DNA of 64,000 nucleotides from Amycolatopsis pretoriensis (GTDB taxonomy: Bacteria; Actinomycetota; Actinomycetes; Mycobacteriales; Pseudonocardiaceae): NCBI RefSeq assembly GCF_900107925.1, contig NZ_FNUJ01000005.1, forward strand, positions 682,001 to 746,000, given 5' to 3'. Both the position numbers and the translations under genes were made by a program. Positions 53,639-62,043 of the stretch are shown here, piece after piece (positions within the stretch are counted from its first letter, which is position 1; the number at the start of each line of letters is the position of its first letter). The notes under the pieces were generated by a model. That model saw only the letters and a list, made by a program, of their open reading frames with translations. It had not been told where the DNA came from and ran no database searches.

Positions 53639-55055
53639 CGAGCGCCCGCTTCATGACCTTGCCCATGTCGTTGCGCGGCAACGCGTCCAGGTACCGCACG
53701 ACCCGCGGGCGCTTGTGCGGCGCGAGCAGCTTGGCGACGTGGTCGGCCAGCTCTTCGGCCGACGGCGGCTCCCCGTCGGGCACGATCCACGCGACGATCC
53801 GCTCGCCGAGGTCGTCGTCCGGCTCGCCGGTGACGGCGGCTTCGGCGACGCCGGGGTGTTCGAGCAGCGCGTTCTCGATCTCGCCCGCGCCGATCTTGTA
53901 GCCGCCGCTCTTGATCAGGTCGGTCGCCTTGCGCCCGACGATCTTCACGTAGCCGTCGGGGTCGCGGGTGGCCATGTCGCCGGTGCGGAACCAGCCGCCG
54001 TCGAACGCGGCTTCGGTCGCGTCCGGGCGGTTGAGGTACTCGGTGAACAGGTTCGGCCCGCGCACCTGGATCTCGCCGACGGTCTCGACGTCCTCGATCA
54101 CTTCGCCGGCTTCGCCGACCAGCCGCAGTTCGACCCCGCTCAACGGCACGCCGACCGTGCCGGGCTTGCGTTCGCCGTCGGCGCGGACGCTCGTGTTCAT
54201 CAGCGTCTCGGTCATCCCGTAGCGCTCGACGACCTGCTGGCCGGTCGCCGCGGTGATCCGCTGGTGGTCGTGCACCGGCAGCGCGGCCGACCCGGAAACC
54301 AGGAGGCGCGCGCCGCGCAGGGCGTCCGCCAGCGCGGTGTCCGTGCCGACTTCGCCGGCGATGCGGTGGTACATGGTCGGGACGCCGAACAGCATCGTCG
54401 CGCCGTTCGCCAGCTCGCGCGCGACGCCCTCGGTCGAGAACCGGCCGAGGTGGCGCACCGAGCCGCCGCGGCGCAGCGGGCCGAGGATGCCGAGGATCAG
54501 GCCGTGCACGTGGAACAGCGGGAGCGCGTGCACGAGGACGTCATCGGCGCTCCAGCCCCAGGCGTCTTCGAGCGCGTCGAGCGTCGTCGCGAGCGAGCGG
54601 CGGGGAAGGACGACGCCCTTCGGCGGCCCGGTGGTGCCCGACGTGTAGACGATCAGCGCGGGTGCCTCGGGGTCCGGCTCGGCCGCGAGCGGCGTCTTCT
54701 CGCCGGTCAGCGGGATGTCGCGGCGCGGCAGGCCGGCCAGGCCCGCGGGCAGCTCGACGCCGGGTTCGGCGAGCACCAGCTGGGGCTCGCTGTCGGCGAG
54801 GATGTGCGCGAGCTCGCGTTCGCCGATCTTCGGGTTGAGCGGCACGGCCGGGACGCCGGCCAGCAGCGCGGCGACGACGGCGACGCTGGTGTGGACGGTC
54901 GGGGTCGCCCAGACGGCGACGCGGCCGCGCGGCAGCTCGGCGGCGAGCCCGCCGGCGACGGCGGCGAGGCCGTCGTAGGTGAGAACGTGGTCGCCGAAGC
55001 GGAGGGCTTCCTTGCCCGAACCTGACAAGAGGGTGGGGAACATCGGGTCGGGCAC
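53631..55055 (-). CDS. matB: malonyl-CoA synthetase (MatB type)
   Basis: The product is 474 residues. The enzyme ligates malonate (or methylmalonate) to CoA using ATP. Motifs: YTSGTTGPPKG (A3), LPLFHVHGLILGILGPL, LVSGSAALPVHDH, ERYGMTETLMNTS, RTGDMA, SGGYKIGAGEIE and catalytic Lys in NDMGKVMKR. Several of these are, from memory, nearly identical to Streptomyces MatB. The GTG at 55055 has GGGAGG eight bases upstream. Longer starts reach 55079. Confidence 0.92.
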   Translation of the reverse strand: MPDPMFPTLLSGSGKEALRFGDHVLTYDGLAAVAGGLAAELPRGRVAVWATPTVHTSVAVVAALLAGVPAVPLNPKIGERELAHILADSEPQLVLAEPGVELPAGLAGLPRRDIPLTGEKTPLAAEPDPEAPALIVYTSGTTGPPKGVVLPRRSLATTLDALEDAWGWSADDVLVHALPLFHVHGLILGILGPLRRGGSVRHLGRFSTEGVARELANGATMLFGVPTMYHRIAGEVGTDTALADALRGARLLVSGSAALPVHDHQRITAATGQQVVERYGMTETLMNTSVRADGERKPGTVGVPLSGVELRLVGEAGEVIEDVETVGEIQVRGPNLFTEYLNRPDATEAAFDGGWFRTGDMATRDPDGYVKIVGRKATDLIKSGGYKIGAGEIENALLEHPGVAEAAVTGEPDDDLGERIVAWIVPDGEPPSAEELADHVAKLLAPHKRPRVVRYLDALPRNDMGKVMKRALGV

Positions 55056-55154
55056 CGCGGGGACCTCCCAGAGTCGCACTCGTCCCGCACGTTACCGTGC
55101 GGATCAGTCCCCTGCAGCAAGCGGCCGAAGACCCTGGTCGTACGCTTGCTTACC

Positions 55155-55820
55155 GTGTTGGTACTGGCGATCGATACCTCGACCCCGGCGGTGACCGCGG
55201 GCGTCGTCGCGGTGGACGACAGCGGGGTCGAGACGCGCGGAGACCGCGTCACGGTCGACCCCCGCGCCCACGGCGAACTCATCACGCCGCACGCGCTGGC
55301 GGCCGCCGAAGCGGCCGGCGTGACCTTCAAGGACCTCGACGCGATCGTCGTCGGCGTCGGCCCCGGGCCGTTCACCGGCCTGCGCGCCGGGATGGCCGCC
55401 GCCGCCGCCCTCGGGCACGCGCTCGGCCTGCCGGTGTACCCGGTCTGCAGCCTCGACGCGCTCGCCGCCGACGTCGCCCCGGGCGACAGCGCTTTCCTCG
55501 TCCTCACCGACGCCCGCCGCCGCGAGGTCTACTGGGCGGCCTACGACGGCGCCGGGACCCGCACCGACGGCCCGCACGTCCAGCGGCCGGCCGACCTCGA
55601 GACCGACGTCAAGGTCGCGGCGGGTGACGGCGCCCTGCTGTACGCCGACGCGCTCGACGTCCGGCCGATCGAACCGCGGTTCCCGTCGCCCGCCGGGCTC
55701 GTGAAGGCCGCTCGCGCCGCGTTGCTCGCGAAGGAAACGCCCGCGCCGCTGACCCCCCTGTACCTGCGCCGTCCCGACGCCGCCGAGCCGACGGCGCCGA
55801 AACGGGTGACCGCGCAGTGA
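55155..55820 (+). CDS. tsaB: tRNA t6A-biosynthesis protein TsaB
   Basis: The product is 221 residues, an ASKHA-fold scaffold of the t6A complex. [27 protein letters not shown] and [10 protein letters not shown] are typical. GTG 55155 is preferred over TTG 55146. There is no ribosome-binding site, and TACGCT at 55140-55145 could be a -10 for a leaderless message. It overlaps rimI by four bases. Confidence 0.93.
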   Translation: MLVLAIDTSTPAVTAGVVAVDDSGVETRGDRVTVDPRAHGELITPHALAAAEAAGVTFKDLDAIVVGVGPGPFTGLRAGMAAAAALGHALGLPVYPVCSLDALAADVAPGDSAFLVLTDARRREVYWAAYDGAGTRTDGPHVQRPADLETDVKVAAGDGALLYADALDVRPIEPRFPSPAGLVKAARAALLAKETPAPLTPLYLRRPDAAEPTAPKRVTAQ

Positions 55821-56296
55821 GACTCGAGCCGCTGCGCCGCCGGGACATCGCCCGGTGCGTCGAGATCGAGCAGATCCTCTTCCCCGGCGACGACCCGTGG
55901 AGCTCGCGCGCGTTCCACTCCGAGCTGGACATGGGCAACTTCTACCTGGCCGCCCGCCCGGACGAGAGCGACGAGCTGCTCGGGTACGCCGGGTTGGCCG
56001 TCGTCGGGCGGCGCCGCGGCGAGTACGAGGCGACCGTGCACACCATCGGCGTCGCGCCCGAGTACCAAGGTCAGGGCATCGGCAAGGCGCTGTTGCGGGC
56101 GCTGCTGGAACGGGCCGACGAGTTCGAGGCGCCGGTGTTCCTCGAGGTCCGCACGGACAACGAGACGGCGCTCGGGCTGTACGAAAACCACGGCTTCGAA
56201 CGGCTCGGCATCCGGAAGCGCTACTACCAGCCTTCCGGCGCCGACGCGTACACGATGGTCCGCCCCGCGCGGACGCGAGACGAGGTGGCGGGCTGA
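55817..56296 (+). CDS. rimI: ribosomal-protein-alanine N-acetyltransferase RimI
   Basis: The product is 159 residues, a GNAT acetyltransferase. The acetyl-CoA loop Q-G-Q-G-I-G-K ([12 protein letters not shown]), the [18 protein letters not shown] segment and [12 protein letters not shown] are the RimI pattern. It is coupled at both ends (GTGA with tsaB, one-base overlap with tsaD). The tsaB-rimI-tsaD order is widespread. Confidence 0.95.
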   Translation: MRLEPLRRRDIARCVEIEQILFPGDDPWSSRAFHSELDMGNFYLAARPDESDELLGYAGLAVVGRRRGEYEATVHTIGVAPEYQGQGIGKALLRALLERADEFEAPVFLEVRTDNETALGLYENHGFERLGIRKRYYQPSGADAYTMVRPARTRDEVAG

Positions 56297-57342
56297 TGTC
56301 ACGCATCATCATGGGCATCGAAAGCTCGTGCGACGAGACCGGCGTCGGCCTGGTCCGCCTGCACGACGACGGCACGGTGGAGCTGCTCGCCGACGAGGTC
56401 GCCTCCAGCGTCGAGCAGCACGCGCGCTTCGGCGGCGTGGTGCCCGAAGTCGCGAGCCGTGCGCACTTGGAAGCGATGGTCCCGACGACTGAACGGGCGT
56501 TCGCCACGGCCGGTCTTTCGCTGTCCGATGTGGACGCCATTGCGGTGACGGCCGGGCCGGGTTTGGCGGGCGCGCTGCTCGTCGGTGTCTCGGCGGCGAA
56601 GGCGTACGCGACGGCGCTGGACGTGCCGCTCTACGGGGTCAATCATCTCGCTGGGCACATCGCGGTGGACACGTTGCAGCACGGGCCGTTGCCGACGCCG
56701 TGCTTGGCGTTGCTGGTGTCCGGTGGGCACACGCAGCTTCTGCGCGTCGACGACATCGCGTCGGAGATCACCGAGCTGGGGTCCACTGTGGACGATGCTG
56801 CGGGGGAGGCGTACGACAAGGTCGCCCGCGTGTTGGGCCTGCCCTACCCGGGCGGGCCGCCGATCGACAAGGCGGCGAAGAACGGCGACCCGGCGGCGAT
56901 CGCGTTCCCGCGCGGGATGACCGGTCCGCGGGATGCGAAGAACGACTTTTCCTTCTCCGGTTTGAAAACGTCGGTCGCGCGCTGGGTCGAAGGCGCTGGG
57001 CGGCGCGGCGAAGAGATTCCGGTGGATGATGTTGCGGCGTCCTTCCAGGAGGCCGTTGCGGATGTGCTGACTATGAAGGCGGTTCGCGCGGCGAAGGAGT
57101 TGGGGATCGGCACCATTGTGATTTCTGGTGGGGTGGCTGCTAATTCGCGGTTGTCCTCGCTGGCTGCCGAGCGCTGTGCTGCTGCGGGGATCGAGTTGCG
57201 GGTTCCGCGGCCTCGGCTGTGTACCGATAATGGTGCGATGATCGCCGCTTTGGGGGCGCATGTTGTTGCGGCCAAGCGGCCGACTGCTCCGTTGGACTTC
57301 AGTGCCGATCCGGCGTTGCCGGTGAGCGTGGTTTCGCTCTAG
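56296..57342 (+). CDS. tsaD: tRNA N6-adenosine threonylcarbamoyltransferase TsaD
   Basis: The product is 348 residues and is the catalytic subunit for t6A37. Metal ligands are in NHLAGH, with [18 protein letters not shown] and [11 protein letters not shown] all present. From about 56950 to the stop, T-ending codons (GTT, GCT, GAT, TTG-rich runs) become much more frequent than in the first half or the neighbouring genes. The protein sequence itself looks normal. It is followed by dispersed repeat copy C. Confidence 0.96.
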   Translation: MSRIIMGIESSCDETGVGLVRLHDDGTVELLADEVASSVEQHARFGGVVPEVASRAHLEAMVPTTERAFATAGLSLSDVDAIAVTAGPGLAGALLVGVSAAKAYATALDVPLYGVNHLAGHIAVDTLQHGPLPTPCLALLVSGGHTQLLRVDDIASEITELGSTVDDAAGEAYDKVARVLGLPYPGGPPIDKAAKNGDPAAIAFPRGMTGPRDAKNDFSFSGLKTSVARWVEGAGRRGEEIPVDDVAASFQEAVADVLTMKAVRAAKELGIGTIVISGGVAANSRLSSLAAERCAAAGIELRVPRPRLCTDNGAMIAALGAHVVAAKRPTAPLDFSADPALPVSVVSL

Positions 57343-57360
57343 GGCGGTTCGGCTCTGACC

Positions 57361-57482
57361 CGCCACCCCGCTCGCCCATTGTGACTACGGCCGGCAGCAC
57401 CGCGTCAAGGCGGGAAAGATGCCTTGACCCGGCGCTGCCGGCCGTGTTCTGGCTTCGGATCGGGGTTGCGGGGGGTCTGGGT
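57361..57482 (+). repeat. dispersed long-palindrome element, copy C
   Basis: The outer stem is CGGCCGGCAGC (57388-57398) with GCTGCCGGCCG (57434-57444). The inner stem is GTCAAGGC (57404-57411) with GCCTTGAC (57421-57428) around GGGAAAGAT. It is flanked by CCACCCCG...CATTGTGACTA on the left and GTTCTGGCTTCGGATCGGGGT on the right. It sits between convergent tsaD and wecB and may also terminate both. No other feature is seen in 57343-57524. Confidence 0.88.
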
Positions 57483-57524
57483 TCCGAGATTCCTGGGTTT
57501 GCGTGTCCCCTTGCGTCTCGCTCG

Positions 57525-58676
57525 TCAGGAAGCTGCTGCGTGCTTGTGCGCCGGGGCGCCTACACCCAGCAGTTCTTCGATCGCCGCGACCGCTAACGCT
57601 GCCGCATTCCCTTCGCCGTACGGGTTTCCGACCTGGGCCGGCCGTAGCTCGCCGCTCAGCAACCGCGCTGCGGTGTCGGCTATCCGGGATGTCTCCGTGC
57701 CCACCAGCCACGCGCACCCCGCCTCCACGACCTCCATTCGCTCGGTGACGTCCCGCAGGACCAGCACCGGCGTTCCGAACGTCGGGGCCTCCTCCTGGAT
57801 GCCGCCCGAGTCCGTCAGCACCAATGACGCCAGCCGCAGTGCTCGGACCAGGTCCGGGTACTCCAGCGGGTCTGTCACCGTCACCCGTGGCAGGCCGCCC
57901 AACGCCGCCTCGACCTGGGTGCGGACCTGGGGGTTCGGGTGCGCCGGGAACAGCACCTGGACGTCCGGGTGCTCCGCCACGATCAGCTGCACCGCGGCGA
58001 GCGTCCGCTCCAGCGGCTCGCCCCACGACTCGCGCCGGTGGGACGTCACGAGCACCAGCCGCTCGCTCGCCTCCGCGATCTCCATCTCCAGCAACGCCAG
58101 TGCCGTGTCGCGCGCCGGGAGGTCGCGCGCCGCGATCTCCAGCACCGCGTCCACCACCGTGTTGCCCGTCACCGCGATCCGTTGCCGTGCAACGCCTTCC
58201 GCGCGCAGCTCGGCCGCCGCGGCGAGGGTCGGGGCCAGGTGCAGCGCCGCCAGGCGGGACACCATCTGCCGGGCGCCCTCCTCCGGGAAGGGCGCGGTGA
58301 GGTCGTGCGTGCGCAGCCCGGCTTCCAGGTGCACCACCGGGATGCCCAGCCAGAACGCGGCGAGCGCGCCCGCGAGCGTCGTCGTGGTGTCGCCCTGGAC
58401 GACGAGCGCGGCCGGCGCGTGCCGGCGCAGGACGTCGTCGAGCGCCGGCAGCAGGCCCGCGACCAGCTCCGCCTGACCGCCGGTCACGCGCGGCGGCACG
58501 TCCAGCCACTCGTCCGCGACCAGGCCGAACGGCGAGAGGGCCTGCTCGACCATGCCCGCGTGCTGCCCGCTGTGGACCAGGATCGGCCGCAACGCGGGGT
58601 GCGCCTCCAACGCCAGCGCCAGCGGCGCGAGCTTGAGCGCTTCCGGCCGCGTCCCGGCCAGCAACATCACATCCAC
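57525..58676 (-). CDS. wecB: UDP-N-acetylglucosamine 2-epimerase, non-hydrolysing
   Basis: The product is 383 residues and interconverts UDP-GlcNAc and UDP-ManNAc for surface polysaccharides. AGTRPEALKLAPL, VVQGDTTTTLAGALAAF, HLEAGLRT, TSHRRESWG, HPNPQVR and LTDSGGIQEEAP are family signatures. The GTG at 58676 (VDVMLLAGTRPE) has GAGAAGGGG upstream. Start codons further up are poorer. It stands next to an exosortase and glycosyltransferase, suggesting surface glycan use. Confidence 0.94.
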   Translation of the reverse strand: MDVMLLAGTRPEALKLAPLALALEAHPALRPILVHSGQHAGMVEQALSPFGLVADEWLDVPPRVTGGQAELVAGLLPALDDVLRRHAPAALVVQGDTTTTLAGALAAFWLGIPVVHLEAGLRTHDLTAPFPEEGARQMVSRLAALHLAPTLAAAAELRAEGVARQRIAVTGNTVVDAVLEIAARDLPARDTALALLEMEIAEASERLVLVTSHRRESWGEPLERTLAAVQLIVAEHPDVQVLFPAHPNPQVRTQVEAALGGLPRVTVTDPLEYPDLVRALRLASLVLTDSGGIQEEAPTFGTPVLVLRDVTERMEVVEAGCAWLVGTETSRIADTAARLLSGELRPAQVGNPYGEGNAAALAVAAIEELLGVGAPAHKHAAAS

Positions 58677-58729
58677 CCCGCGGTGCCCCTTCTCCACATA
58701 GCCCAGTGTCCAGCAAATATCTCCCAAAG

Positions 58730-58770
58730 GGGCCGCCGGCGTGCGAGGGGCGCACGCCGACGGCCCTTTT
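58730..58770. terminator. hairpin between wecB and the LAATG mini-gene
   Basis: A 16-bp stem (GGGCCGCCGGCGTGCG / CGCACGCCGACGGCCC, one mismatch) with an AGGGG loop is followed by TTTT on the plus strand. On the minus strand it follows the 59-residue gene by a few bases and so separates it from wecB. Confidence 0.75.
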
Positions 58771-58772
58771 CG

Positions 58773-58952
58773 TTACTCCCGCGCCTGGGAGAGACGGCGG
58801 TTGCGGCGGTGGACGGCGATCAGCGCGACGGTCCCGAGCAGGACCAGGAGCACGCCGACGGCCAGCCACCACCCGACGTCGGCCCCGGTGGCGGCGAGGG
58901 TGCCCACCCCGCCACCGGCCACGCCGACGCCCGCGCCCGGCATCTTGTACAT
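58773..58952 (-). CDS. 59-residue stand-alone LAATG sorting-signal protein
   Basis: The protein begins MYKMPGAGVGVAGGGVGT, then LAATG (residues 19-23), a hydrophobic helix (27-47) and a basic tail HRRNRRLSQARE. LAxTG is the recognition motif of actinobacterial class E sortase, and the whole protein is little more than a C-terminal cell-wall sorting signal. There is no N-terminal signal peptide of its own. The ATG at 58952 is 11 bases after the stop of the anchored protein gene and has a GAGCGAGG site. It may be a split-off anchor or a small membrane protein. Confidence 0.75.
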   Translation of the reverse strand: MYKMPGAGVGVAGGGVGTLAATGADVGWWLAVGVLLVLLGTVALIAVHRRNRRLSQARE

Positions 58953-58963
58953 GCGGGCCTCGC

Positions 58964-59734
58964 TCAGGCCTGCGCGGAGCGCCGGCGGTAGATGCGCGTG
59001 CCGACCGGCACCGCGACGGCGCCGAGCAGCCCGAGCCCGATCCACAGGCCCGCGCCGGACGCCAGCGGCATCGGCGGCGCGGCCGGCCCGCAGGTCGCCG
59101 ACGACACGATCACGTCACCCGAGCCCAGCGAGCCGACGACCCCGCCGAGCAGCTTCACGTGGATGGCGTTGACCGTGAGGCTGCCGTCCTGGTTCTTGAT
59201 CTGCTCGTTGAGGATGACCGTCGCGATGTTGATGCCGGCGATCGCGACCTTGACCTGCGTGTTCGCCGCGGGGTTGGCGTCGACGGTGCCGACGCTGCCG
59301 AGCTTCGCGTCGGCCAGCGTGCTGCTGCCCTTGACGCCCGCCTGGGTCGCGGTGCACACGGCCTCGACGGTCTTGATGCCGACGTCGCCGAGCGCGGCCT
59401 TGAGCAGCGGCAGGCCGACGTTGGCGGTGGTCGCCTTCGCGGTCACCGCGCCGGAGTTGTCGTCGCGCTTGGCTTCGGTCGCGATCACACCGGCAGTCAG
59501 GACGCCGGGCACGGCGGCGCTCGCCAGCGTGCTCGTCGTCGGGCCCGCGGTGCTGGCGGCCGCGAGCGGGCCCGCCTTCACCGCCTGCTGCCCGAGCAGC
59601 TTGACGTCGACCTTCACGCCGTACGCCGACCCGTCACCGGGCGCGGCCGACGCGGGGGCCGCGCCGGCGAGCACGAAGCTCGCCACGACCGCGGCGAGCA
59701 GGCCGCCGCGGCGCACGAGGGAGCTCTTCTTCAA
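58964..59734 (-). CDS. secreted protein with C-terminal membrane anchor (choice-of-anchor P-like)
   Basis: The product is 256 residues. A TTG start at 59734 with GGAGG five bases upstream gives MKKSSLVRRGGLL and a signal peptide ending ASA-A. The mature part is Ala/Val/Thr-rich beta sequence with two cysteines (EAVCTAT and SSATCGP). It ends PPMPLASGAGLW, a hydrophobic helix and RIYRRRSAQA. This layout fits the choice-of-anchor P group as I recall it and makes it the likely substrate of the divergent exosortase. Upstream in-frame readings to 59872 are leader. Confidence 0.82.
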   Translation of the reverse strand: MKKSSLVRRGGLLAAVVASFVLAGAAPASAAPGDGSAYGVKVDVKLLGQQAVKAGPLAAASTAGPTTSTLASAAVPGVLTAGVIATEAKRDDNSGAVTAKATTANVGLPLLKAALGDVGIKTVEAVCTATQAGVKGSSTLADAKLGSVGTVDANPAANTQVKVAIAGINIATVILNEQIKNQDGSLTVNAIHVKLLGGVVGSLGSGDVIVSSATCGPAAPPMPLASGAGLWIGLGLLGAVAVPVGTRIYRRRSAQA

Positions 59735-60064
59735 CTGGTCCTCCGAAATTCGCTGGGTTTCCCTGGAGTTCGCGTGACGGCGGCGCGGATCGAACCGGCT
59801 TGCCTCGACTCGGCACGCGAATCGACTATCGCGAACAGCGGCGCGAATAGCACACGAAATTTCCCGAATCACCGGATCGGGTATTCCGCGACGCCGTTTC
59901 CGCTGGTCGTGCCGACGTCACTCGAACGGCGTAACAAGTTCGGCGAAGAACCAGCCGAATGGGGCCGCCTTTCCACCCCTCCGAGTGGAAAGGCGTGGCA
60001 CACATGTCCTACGCTCGCCCGGGGTCCGCAGCTGGAACGAAAAACCGACACCGAGAGGACCGTC
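59735..60064. promoter_or_regulatory. divergent promoter region with perfect hairpin
   Basis: This 330-bp gap between the anchored-protein gene and the exosortase gene has no coding signal. It is less GC-rich than its surroundings. A perfect 11-bp stem CGCCTTTCCAC / GTGGAAAGGCG (59966-59995, 8-base loop) lies 70 bases before the exosortase GTG, and TACGCT (60013-60018) is a possible -10. GAGAGG precedes the GTG. Confidence 0.55.
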
Positions 60065-60604
60065 GTGGCCGTAGCGAGCGCTCCGAACTCTGGCATGACA
60101 AGGTTTCCGCTGGTCATAGCGCTGAGCGCGCTGGCGGCCGCGGGGGTCGTGGTGGTGCTGGCCGAGCGGTTCTACCGCGAACTGGAAGTGCGCCTGGCCG
60201 GCGCGATCCTCGACGTCATCACTACATCGGGTGTTTATGTGGCACCCGATCGGGAGTCCGTTTACTTTGGGTTGAGCAGTGCTGCTCCATTCGGGTTGAG
60301 AATGACTCCGGAATGCTCTTCGGCGTTCCTTCTGCTCCCGCTGGTCGTTGTGACCATGGCCATGTTGTATTTCCGGCCGTCGAATGCGAAGCGCCTGTTC
60401 TTTTCGCTCGGTATTTCCGCACTCGTCGTCGTACTGGTGAACCAGCTGCGCATTCTCACGATCGTCGGCCTGGTGCACTGGTTCGGCACCGACGAGGGCT
60501 ACTACTGGGGCCACACGCTGCTCGGCTCGATGGTCAGCGTGTTCGGCGGCGCCGTCTCGATCGTCCTGTTCGTCTGGCTGGCCACCCGGAAGAAGAAGGC
60601 ATGA
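60065..60604 (+). CDS. exosortase/archaeosortase-family transpeptidase (XrtP-like)
   Basis: The product is 179 residues with about five membrane helices. The family's catalytic residues are all visible: Cys84 in MTPECSSAF, Arg129 in NQLRI and His150 in YYWGHT. Exosortases cleave and re-attach proteins carrying C-terminal motif-helix-basic tails. The codon use is less GC-biased than neighbours (many T-ending codons between 60220 and 60410). It is coupled to the glycosyltransferase by ATGA and faces its probable substrate gene. The XrtP label is from memory of actinobacterial subfamilies. Confidence 0.85.
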   Translation: MAVASAPNSGMTRFPLVIALSALAAAGVVVVLAERFYRELEVRLAGAILDVITTSGVYVAPDRESVYFGLSSAAPFGLRMTPECSSAFLLLPLVVVTMAMLYFRPSNAKRLFFSLGISALVVVLVNQLRILTIVGLVHWFGTDEGYYWGHTLLGSMVSVFGGAVSIVLFVWLATRKKKA

Positions 60605-61977
60605 GCGTCAAGGTCCTGCTGGCGATCACGCAGGCGTTCGCGCTCACGATGAGCGTGGCGTTCCTGGTGTACGTCGTGGTCATCGTGGTGCCGTACCTGC
60701 GCCGCAAGCCCGCGCCGGTCGGCGACCCCGCGGACTTCACGTGGCACTTCTTCGTCCCGTGCCGCGACGAGCAGACGGTCATCCGCGAGACGATCCGCTA
60801 CCTGCGCACGACGTTCCGCAAGGCGCACGTCTGGGTCGTCGACGACGACTCGGAGGATCGCACCGCCCGCGTCGTCCGGATGCTGTGGCGGCGCCACGGC
60901 GGCTACGACCCGTACCTGCACCTGGTGCCGCGGGTGCGGCCCGAAGCCCGGACCGGCAAGGGGGACGCGCTCAACGCGGCCTACCGGGCCCTCAACGACT
61001 GGATGGGTTCGGACGCGTCGCGCGACGACGTCGTCGTGGTGGTCGTCGACGCCGACGGCCGCCCGGCCCCGAACTGCCTGGAGGTCTGCGCGGCGGACCA
61101 CCTCTTCGGCGACCCGGAGATCGGCGCGGTCCAGCTCGACGTGTGGATGAGCAACGTCGAAACGCCGCCGCCGTCGCGCAACCCGGTCGGCCGCTGGTTC
61201 GGCCTGAAGCTCGCGCAGCTGCAGGACCTGGAGTTCCGGACGGCGATCGCGGCGATCCAGACCTCCCGCGGCTTCACCGGCACGATCTCCATGGGCGGCA
61301 ACGGCCAGTTCACCCGGCTCACCGCCCTCGACTCCATCGCGGGCGACGCCGAGGAGCCGTGGCGCGGCTCGCTGCTGGAGGACTTCGAGCTCGGCGTCCA
61401 CCTGCTGACGGCGGGCTGGCGCACCGGGTTCACCCCGGATTCCCATGTGGCGCAGGAGGGTCTGTACAGCCTGCGCCGGTTCCTGGTGCAGCGCACGCGC
61501 TGGGGCCAGGGCACCATGCAGTGCGCCCGCTACCTGCGCCGGATCTGGGATTCGCCGCACGTCAGCACGCTCGGCGCGGCGGAGATGATGTACTACCTCG
61601 CCCAGCCGTGGCTGCAGCTGCTCGGCTCGCTGCTGTACCCGATCCCGTTCATCCTGCTGGTGGTGAGCACCGCGGGCGACCCGGCGCAGATGTGGACGTG
61701 GTTCACCGGCGGCGCGTGGATCCTGTTCGCCATCTACGGCTCGTTCGGGCTGCTGCCGTTCCTCGTCTGGGGCCCGATCTACCAGCTGAAGTGCCTGCGC
61801 AGCCGGAACGTCCTGCGCGGCATCGGGCTGGGCTTCGCGTACGCGGCGTACATCTACACGTTCTACGTGACGTCGTGGCGCGCGCTCTTCCGGCTGGTCC
61901 GCGGCCGCAACGGCTGGGCGAAGACGCGGCGCAACACCGAGCAGGCGGCGGGGGCGAAGGTCGCGCTCGACGCTTGA
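60601..61977 (+). CDS. membrane family 2 glycosyltransferase
   Basis: The product is 458 residues. One N-terminal helix (about 8-30) is followed by a cytoplasmic GT-A domain with VVDDDSED, DADG (150-153), LLEDFELG and QRTRWGQG (Q-x-x-R-W). Three or more C-terminal helices follow. This is the processive cellulose/hyaluronan/poly-GlcNAc synthase layout. Encoded in one operon with the exosortase, it may glycosylate the anchored protein or make a polymer linked to it. No PilZ domain is present. Confidence 0.88.
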   Translation: MSVKVLLAITQAFALTMSVAFLVYVVVIVVPYLRRKPAPVGDPADFTWHFFVPCRDEQTVIRETIRYLRTTFRKAHVWVVDDDSEDRTARVVRMLWRRHGGYDPYLHLVPRVRPEARTGKGDALNAAYRALNDWMGSDASRDDVVVVVVDADGRPAPNCLEVCAADHLFGDPEIGAVQLDVWMSNVETPPPSRNPVGRWFGLKLAQLQDLEFRTAIAAIQTSRGFTGTISMGGNGQFTRLTALDSIAGDAEEPWRGSLLEDFELGVHLLTAGWRTGFTPDSHVAQEGLYSLRRFLVQRTRWGQGTMQCARYLRRIWDSPHVSTLGAAEMMYYLAQPWLQLLGSLLYPIPFILLVVSTAGDPAQMWTWFTGGAWILFAIYGSFGLLPFLVWGPIYQLKCLRSRNVLRGIGLGFAYAAYIYTFYVTSWRALFRLVRGRNGWAKTRRNTEQAAGAKVALDA

Positions 61978-62043
61978 GCTCTTACCCCCGGCGTGAGTTT
62001 CTGGTTAGGTTCTGACCGTCTGGCACCTGAACCCTGGGGGTTT

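Noticed and set aside
57381-57596. Small ORF starting MTTAGSTASRRERC, also seen in reverse at about 41512-41754
   Set aside because: The shared peptide is just the translation of the dispersed palindromic element in one frame. The frames are not conserved in copy A and have no ribosome-binding site.
59735-59872. Longer anchored-protein start upstream of 59734
   Set aside because: The extra residues are Arg-rich and not signal-peptide-like, while the TTG at 59734 has a GGAGG site and gives a proper signal peptide.
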